Shown here: positions 60,101 to 64,000 of the stretch, piece by piece
Layout of the letters: the number at the start of each line of letters is the position of its first letter
How positions within the stretch are numbered: the first letter of the stretch is position 1
DNA from: Fimbriimonadaceae bacterium
GTDB lineage: Bacteria > Armatimonadota > UBA10988
NCBI GenBank assembly: GCA_020850355.1
Contig: JADZEX010000042.1
Span: 34,586 to 98,585, forward strand
Direction of reading: 5' to 3'
Length of the DNA: 64,000 nucleotides
Notes under the pieces: generated by a model
Told to the model about the DNA's origin: nothing
Database searches by the model: none
What the model saw: the letters and a program-made list of their open reading frames with translations, nothing else
Program-made: the position numbers and the translations under genes

Positions 60101-60903
60101 TCAACTACTACGCGCAGCTCGGTTGGGACCTCGCCGAGCAGACCGTCACGGCGCAACTGGGCAGCGCGCGGTACCGGCTCAGCTCGGGCGCCAAGATCGA
60201 CGGGCTGGTGGTGGCCGGTGACACCCTCCGCTGCCGCCTGACCCGTCCAGCCGGCGGACGCAGTTGCACGATGCTGCCGGGGATCGCCGCGCCGCGGGCC
60301 GTGACCCTGGACGGCCGTCCCGCGAAGTTTGGCGACGACCTCGACGCGGCTGGCGTCGAGGCGCGCTACGACCCGCGTCAGGCGACGCTGTTCGTGCGGC
60401 TGGAGCACGGCGCGGCGCCGGTCAGCCTGGCGGTCAGCGGCCTGCGGCCGGGCCAACCGCAGGCCGCCCCGGCGCAACGCGCCTGGCACTTCGACCAGGG
60501 GCCCGGCGAGTGGAGTGCCGACCATCACTGCACGCTGGCCGGCGCGGCGGGTCTGCTACGCTGTACGGTGACCGGCAGTGACGCCTACTGCAGCACCGCC
60601 ACCGCGGCTTTCGAGGCCCGGCGGTATGGCTACCTGGTGGTCCGCGCCCGCCAGACCAGCGGCAACTCCCTGGCGCTGTTCTGGGGCAGCCACCTCACGC
60701 CGGGCACGGCCGCCGGCCGCGAGTTGAGCCGGCCGCTACCGCCCGACGGGCAGTGGCACACGCTGGTCTTCGATCTGCGCCAGCACCCGCAGTGGCGGGG
60801 TCAGATCAACCTGTTGCGGCTGGACCCCGACCCGTCGGATCGGCCGGTCGGCGGCGTCCTGGAGATTGACTGGATCGAAGCCCGCGCGACGCCCGAGCGG
60901 TGA
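57118..60903 (+). CDS. Giant exported glycosidase-like protein
   Basis: A 1261-residue protein with an N-terminal hydrophobic leader (CLALLTVVATP). Modules by appearance: an NPCBM-like carbohydrate-binding domain (about 20-170) and CARDB/Ig-like adhesion domains (about 240-360, LAPGQTAAVSVPLAP). A large region follows with conserved Trp/Gly/Asp blocks and an alpha/alpha toroid of the six-hairpin type (about 640-1000, QSIGSMAADGSWGYSPPP; GWECPIHQPDVLAAA). A beta-rich C-terminus beginning AWHFDQGPGEWSAD resembles a CBM. It is probably a glycoside hydrolase or lyase on a complex glycan; the family is not recognised. It follows the propeller gene by 55 bases. Confidence 0.68.
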   Translation: MLATCLALLTVVATPRLETVWDGLATCDPSRAIASSAAELRRPGRAAGVQRPAVFLHPRDASEARLPYTVALPALGAEDRLVLCGWAGYSDGIGETPAHDGIGVGFKVEGQRLAHQHLADPGWAPLLADLRPYAGRSVTVELVTDSGGGGDINYDWALVGEPRIVLLRGNAADARGVAPLLAGGALLQAPAGAAGPLRIQALGAAGQPLGEPLTAPLTAAGQAWLEFDFCHLAGAVAVRAELVGGLAQELRLAGPPTQLALRASGPRQGVVAAGQPTALGAVVENTGRAPLAAGQATVQFSGAVAATRPVPPLAPGQTAAVSVPLAPRAQAGEVGYDVALRWLDGETPQAVARPGQVTIRPALPPLPATVVKAPVVQRAGDAVLLASPRQRLVLLQNGRGVLRCEVATARGYRLVAQATQVAEVELAAGPAPLGVPEIRTTARSVRLSYPLEGAPARLVATWTLAADDLIDLDLELTASAPVALRALRGPAVLVGDGSSGAAKQQALFPGLEYLQGAEPSSSTRDFHPPLNNRLVPDPHKVTVPLLAVQTADALVALLWDAGQTWHANHHLPSALFASPNHLDQQDNHRLQLFAPGGPEFCDENQLTAREPYAVPAGETVTLRQTWLLRAGAKVLDAVDVWCARRPTFAQANPQPRPLPQQLALSRWAFQQTVWEPTTKKSRHCIGWEPANSPQYAALLLTDALLTSDPAGAAAAREHAQTILDTTLAEQGEGGLASPAGCHILRGNLPFVYGHLDGALPALRAAAYQSIGSMAADGSWGYSPPPGMEFLGPRGTRELGTCAVPAQAIWRWARLTGDPEAIGAGRRALAYLDRFVVPAGAQGWECPIHQPDVLAAAAAIRCYVDAYRTTGEQRWRDRAVYWARSGLPFIYLWEAPGKPGMKHASIPVFGSTWFTHSWLGVPVQWCGLVYAYALRQLAAIDHSRPWQELAWGITVSGMIQQFGDEEPRLKGCYPDGWYERFTKRNPPYINPEDIDVNYYAQLGWDLAEQTVTAQLGSARYRLSSGAKIDGLVVAGDTLRCRLTRPAGGRSCTMLPGIAAPRAVTLDGRPAKFGDDLDAAGVEARYDPRQATLFVRLEHGAAPVSLAVSGLRPGQPQAAPAQRAWHFDQGPGEWSADHHCTLAGAAGLLRCTVTGSDAYCSTATAAFEARRYGYLVVRARQTSGNSLALFWGSHLTPGTAAGRELSRPLPPDGQWHTLVFDLRQHPQWRGQINLLRLDPDPSDRPVGGVLEIDWIEARATPER

Positions 60904-60906
60904 CGC

Positions 60907-61080
60907 TCAGAAGGGGCACCGGGCGGCCGGCGCCGGGGAGTTGGCGGCGGCCGGATCGAGGTGGCTGGCCACGTGCCGGCCCAGCAGGCCGAAGAACAGG
61001 CTGGTGCCGATCGACCAGACCAGCACGGCGCCGACGATCAGGGCCGACCAGTTCGGTTGGCGACGGACGCTGCTGGCCAT
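60907..61080 (-). CDS. Small single-helix membrane protein
   Basis: A 57-residue protein starting at ATG 61080 behind AGGAG. It has one membrane helix (LIVGAVLVWSIGTSLFFGLL) and a short Pro/Ala tail ending RCPF. Its codon use has the strong G/C third-position bias of the neighbours. It is convergent with the giant gene and is 42 bases downstream of rluB on the same strand. The function is unknown. Confidence 0.5.
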   Translation of the reverse strand: MASSVRRQPNWSALIVGAVLVWSIGTSLFFGLLGRHVASHLDPAAANSPAPAARCPF

Positions 61081-61122
61081 GGGCACTCCTGGCGCTTAGG
61101 CTGCGCACGCACCGCGGTCTTG

Positions 61123-61848
61123 TCAACCTCGCGCCGTGGCGGGTGGCAGGCCGACGGCCTCGCGCAGCCGGTCGACCTCGTCGTCGCGCAAAGGCCGGGC
61201 TTTGCCGATCTTCAGCGCGCCCAGCGTCAGCGGCCCCTGACGGATCCGGCGGAGGTAGGTCACCTCGACGCCGAGCGCTTCCATGATCCGCCGCACCTCG
61301 CGGTTGCGGCCCTCGGTCAGGACCAGTTCGACGCTTTCGGGATTAGCCTGTTTGACCAGCTTCGGCTTGGCGAAACCGTCCTCCAGCTCGACGCCCTGCC
61401 GCAGACGCTTCAGGAAGGGGCGCGTCGGCCACGGCTTCAGACCGACGCGGTAGGCCTTCTCGAGACCGTACCGTGGATGCGTCAAGCGCAGGGTCAGCTC
61501 GCCGTCGTTGGTCAGCAGCAGCAGCCCTTGCGAGTCCCGATCGAGGCGGCCGACCGGATGCAGCACGCGGTCATCGTCAAACAACAGGTCGTAGATCGTC
61601 GGGCGCCCGGCCGGGTCGTGGCGCGTCGTGACGTAGCCGGTGGGCTTGTGCAGCAGCACATAGCGCAGCCGCCGCGGGCGGCCGATCTCCTGACCGTCGA
61701 CCAGAATCTGGTCGTCCGGCGCGGCTTTCGCCCCCAGTTCGTCGACCACGCGGCCGTTGACCTGCACGCGCCCAGCGCCGATCAGCGCTTCCGCGGCGCG
61801 CCGCGAGCAGATCCCGGCGGCGGCGATGAGCTTCTGTAACCGTTCCAT
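61123..61848 (-). CDS. rluB: RluB/RsuA-type ribosomal pseudouridine synthase
   Basis: A 241-residue enzyme with an N-terminal S4 RNA-binding domain (MERLQKLIAAAGICSRRAAE) and the catalytic Asp in GRLDRDSQGLLLLTND (D103). The later block EGRNREVRRIMEALG is also typical of RluB/RsuA. It makes pseudouridine in 23S or 16S rRNA. It begins at ATG 61848 and overlaps the carboxypeptidase frame by about 270 bases; it is the better-supported of the two frames there. In many bacteria this gene follows scpB, as here. Confidence 0.92.
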   Translation of the reverse strand: MERLQKLIAAAGICSRRAAEALIGAGRVQVNGRVVDELGAKAAPDDQILVDGQEIGRPRRLRYVLLHKPTGYVTTRHDPAGRPTIYDLLFDDDRVLHPVGRLDRDSQGLLLLTNDGELTLRLTHPRYGLEKAYRVGLKPWPTRPFLKRLRQGVELEDGFAKPKLVKQANPESVELVLTEGRNREVRRIMEALGVEVTYLRRIRQGPLTLGALKIGKARPLRDDEVDRLREAVGLPPATARG

Positions 61849-63205
61849 AGCCGATAATCCCCAGTAACAGGCAGACGGCCCAGCCCACCGGGCGGCCCTG
61901 GCCGCGGCGGTCCGGCACGTCGGTCGCGGCGACCAAGGCCACACCCGGCTGCTGCGCGCCGCCCGGCACGCTGGCCCAGGCCAGCGGCAGACCGGCGGCG
62001 AGGGGGGCCCGGACCCGCTGCGGCCGGGCCGCCCGGACCGCGGGCCGGCCGGCCCGGCGGTGCCGCAGTAGCGTCAGGTCAGCGGTGGCGACCAGTCCCA
62101 CCTCGCGCTGCGTGCCGCCGATCACCGGCCCCGCGGCCACGGCGCGCCCGGCGGTCAGCACCCGCTCGCTCCGAAACTCGTCCAGTCCCCAGCGCAGCAG
62201 CGCCTCGGCCTCGACCCAGCGGTCGTTGCCGGAAGCCGATTTGAGGGTCACCGCGACCACTTCCCGGTCGCCTCGGCGGGCGGCCGAAACGAGGCAGGCA
62301 CCGGCCTGTTTGGTGTACCCGGTCTTGACCCCCACGCACTCGGCGTAGGTGTCGAGCAGACGGTTGCGGTTGTGGATGATCCGCTCCGGCGGGTGCTTCT
62401 TCTTCGGATCCGGGTCGAGGTTCTCCCAACTGACGCGCTCGCCGTCGAGCAGGCAGAGTTCGCGGAAGAACGGATGGCGGAGCGCTTCGCAGGTGATCCG
62501 CAGCAGGTCCCAGGCGCAGGTGTAGTGCTCGGCGCCGCGGTCGCTGCCGTCCCAACCGATGTGCAGCCCGTGCGGGTTCACGAAGTGGCTGCGCCGGCAG
62601 CCCAGCTCCGTCGCCCGCCGGTTGAGGCGGTCGATGAACGCCTCGACACTGCCGCCGCCGAGGTAACGGGCGACCGCATAGGAGGCATCGTTGGCGCTGC
62701 GGACCATCACGCCGACCAGCAGCTCGCGCAGCGTGAGATGCTCGCCGACCTGCATCCAGAGCCCGCTCTCGGCGACACTGGCGGAGTCCTGGTCGATCTG
62801 GATCACATCGGTCAGTCGGGCCTGGCCGGCCTCGACGGCTTCCAGGGCCAGCAAGGTGGTGAGGATTTTGGTGGTTGAGGCCGGGTGCAGTTGCTCGGTG
62901 ACGTTGCGGCCGTAGAGCAGTTGCCCGCTGGCGAGGTCGGCGACCAGCAGCGCGCGGCAGGTGAAGGGCAGCCCATCCCGGCGCACGGGCCGGGTTGGCG
63001 GGCCACTGGGGGCGGTCTCGGGCGGCGCCAGCAGACCGACCGGCAGCGGGTCCTCGCGCGCGGCGCGGAGGGCGGCGGCGCGTAGTTCGCGTAACTGCGC
63101 GCGGGGCAACGACCGCGGGATGTAGACGTCCGGCTCCTCGTCGGCGGCCCGCCGCGGCGGGGCGAGGGTCAACGCCGGGAGCAACGCCAGCCACCAGATG
63201 CTCAA
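61577..63205 (-). CDS. D-alanyl-D-alanine carboxypeptidase (PBP5/DacF-type), 3' end uncertain
   Basis: A penicillin-binding protein with all three active-site motifs: SxxK (S110-T-T-K113), SxN (S170-A-N172) and KTG (294-296). It trims the terminal D-Ala from peptidoglycan stem peptides. The start is TTG 63205, overlapping the scpB stop by 4 bases (TTGA), behind GGAGGAGCTGGAGG. After a possible C-terminal anchor (GWAVCLLLGIIGYG) the frame runs on for about 90 codons of low-quality residues across rluB. The real protein may end near 61850 in another frame if a base is missing, so the C-terminus is doubtful. An N-terminal leader (WWLALLPALTLAPP) suggests export. Confidence 0.82.
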   Translation of the reverse strand: MSIWWLALLPALTLAPPRRAADEEPDVYIPRSLPRAQLRELRAAALRAAREDPLPVGLLAPPETAPSGPPTRPVRRDGLPFTCRALLVADLASGQLLYGRNVTEQLHPASTTKILTTLLALEAVEAGQARLTDVIQIDQDSASVAESGLWMQVGEHLTLRELLVGVMVRSANDASYAVARYLGGGSVEAFIDRLNRRATELGCRRSHFVNPHGLHIGWDGSDRGAEHYTCAWDLLRITCEALRHPFFRELCLLDGERVSWENLDPDPKKKHPPERIIHNRNRLLDTYAECVGVKTGYTKQAGACLVSAARRGDREVVAVTLKSASGNDRWVEAEALLRWGLDEFRSERVLTAGRAVAAGPVIGGTQREVGLVATADLTLLRHRRAGRPAVRAARPQRVRAPLAAGLPLAWASVPGGAQQPGVALVAATDVPDRRGQGRPVGWAVCLLLGIIGYGTVTEAHRRRRDLLAARRGSADRRWARAGQRPRGRRTGGESRAGRPDSGRRSGDRPPAAAALCAAAQAHRLRHDAPRPGRAPDDLRPVV

Positions 63206-63732
63206 ACCTCCAGCTCCTCCAAGCGTGGCAAGTCGGCCAGCGTGTCGAGGCCGAACTCCTCCAGAAACCTGGCCGTGGTGCCGTACTGCCACGGCCGGCC
63301 GGGCCGGTCCTTGCGGCGCCCGCGCAGCTCGACCAAGCCCAGTTCCAGCAACGCCCGCAGCGTGGCACCACTGTCTACGCCGCGCACCGCCTCCAGCTCA
63401 CCAGTCGTCACCGGCTGCCGGTAGGCCACAATCGCCAGCGTCTCGAGCCGGGCCGGCGTCAGTTTCTGCGGCGGCGGCTGCAGCAGGCGCCGGATCGCCT
63501 CGGCGTGTTCCGGCCGGCTGGCCAGGCGGTAGCCGCCGGCGACTCGCAGCAAAGCCACCCCGTGCCCCTGCAAGCCGCTGGCCACCTGGTGCAGCGCGGC
63601 CTCGACCAGGCCGCTCTCCAGCTCCAGCAGGTCGGCCAGCTCCTCCACCGCGACCGGCCGCCCGGCGGCGAATAGGAGCGCTTCGAGGCGCTCGACCAGC
63701 GGCGCGTCAGGCGGGCTCGAGGCCGGCTGCAT
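63202..63732 (-). CDS. scpB: Segregation and condensation protein B
   Basis: A 176-residue kleisin-interacting protein with two winged-helix domains (VERLEALLFAAGRPVAVEEL and LETLAIVAYRQPVTTGEL, then GLVELRGRRKDRPGRP). ScpB works with ScpA and SMC in chromosome folding. ATG 63732 is used; it overlaps the scpA stop by 26 bases. The order scpA-scpB-dac-rluB is a common bacterial arrangement. Confidence 0.93.
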   Translation of the reverse strand: MQPASSPPDAPLVERLEALLFAAGRPVAVEELADLLELESGLVEAALHQVASGLQGHGVALLRVAGGYRLASRPEHAEAIRRLLQPPPQKLTPARLETLAIVAYRQPVTTGELEAVRGVDSGATLRALLELGLVELRGRRKDRPGRPWQYGTTARFLEEFGLDTLADLPRLEELEV

Positions 63733-64000
63733 CGGGCACCCTCCAAAGGCGGATCGGCCCCCAGGTCTGCTCCTGGGTCGCCGCCACCCGGCCATCTCGG
63801 ATCAGCTCCAGCAGGGCCATGAACGTGAAGACCAGCTCCTGTCGACTGGGCCGCTCGCCAAACAGCGCGCCAAACTCCAGCGGCCCGCTGGCCAGCCGGT
63901 CCAAGATCCGGGCGGCCTGCTGCTGCAGGTTGAAGCGCTCCTCGCGCAGCCGCGGCGCTGGCGGCGGCACGCGCTTCGAGAGTAGCACACTGTACGCCTG
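63707..64000 (-). CDS. scpA: Segregation and condensation protein A (5' partial)
   Basis: The last 97 residues of ScpA, the kleisin subunit that bridges SMC heads; the N-terminal part lies to the right of the window, and the frame is open to base 64000. It contains RILDRLASGPLEFGALFG and FTFMALLELIRDGRVAATQ, the C-terminal winged-helix region that contacts SMC, and stops at 63707, inside scpB by 26 bases. Confidence 0.9.
   Translation of the reverse strand, partial: QAYSVLLSKRVPPPAPRLREERFNLQQQAARILDRLASGPLEFGALFGERPSRQELVFTFMALLELIRDGRVAATQEQTWGPIRLWRVPDAAGLEPA

Overview
This is a very GC-rich chromosomal segment from a bacterium with a Gram-negative envelope. It carries a lipid A/Kdo set (MsbA-like exporter, waaA, lpxK), many lipobox lipoproteins, a Tat subunit and secG. 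The abundance of exported carbohydrate-active proteins, the DUF1573 and metallophosphatase-cytochrome proteins and the sulfatase/sulfotransferase traits fit a deep-branching environmental lineage such as Armatimonadota, Planctomycetota or a relative. The sequence alone does not settle the phylum. No phage, integrase, insertion sequence or CRISPR array was seen.

Layout. 1-4.9 kb: lipid A/Kdo export and synthesis genes plus an Fe-S uracil-DNA glycosylase. 5-8.8 kb: a PspA-type membrane-stress cluster. 8.9-16.3 kb: a lipoprotein rubrerythrin broken by a frameshift, acylphosphatase, and a 2145-residue secreted beta-helix protein. 16.5-21.7 kb: exported aldose 1-epimerase, sulfotransferase, and a GH20-type hexosaminidase. 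21.8-26.4 kb: one minus-strand set ahbC-ahbD-nrfH-nrfA, joining heme synthesis from siroheme to ammonia-forming nitrite reductase. 26.4-32.2 kb: the most unusual region. It has two paralogous exported proteins, a Cys-rich exported protein, a C39-like/DUF1573 protein and a metallophosphatase-like tetraheme cytochrome. Expression appears to come from two duplicated promoters whose -35/-10 spacers hold C8 and C9 homopolymers. 32.2-37.2 kb: an IclR-led sugar operon that includes a sulfatase collapsed by internal deletion.

37.2-50.5 kb: a long minus-strand block running tatA, Gfo/Idh oxidoreductase, GAF/HD-GYP regulator, M48 lipoprotein peptidase, two lipoproteins, an FHA/zinc-ribbon membrane protein, a protein with about 12 DxxGxDxY repeats (REP-like inverted repeat in its 5' end), an exported unknown and an APH(6)-like kinase. 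50.5-60.9 kb: plus-strand heparinase II/III-like protein, secG followed by tRNA-Leu(GAG), a CAP-domain protein, tandem SDR epimerases, a PQQ-like propeller and a giant exported enzyme-like protein. 60.9-64 kb: minus-strand small membrane protein, rluB-type pseudouridine synthase, D,D-carboxypeptidase, scpB and the end of scpA.

Functionally the window combines envelope building and stress response, breakdown of sulfated or amino-sugar polysaccharides (GH20, heparinase-like, sulfatase remnant, fucose/arabinose-isomerase-like enzyme), and anaerobic nitrite respiration with its own heme supply. The best candidate for an undescribed system is the 26.6-32.2 kb cluster with its poly-C promoters.
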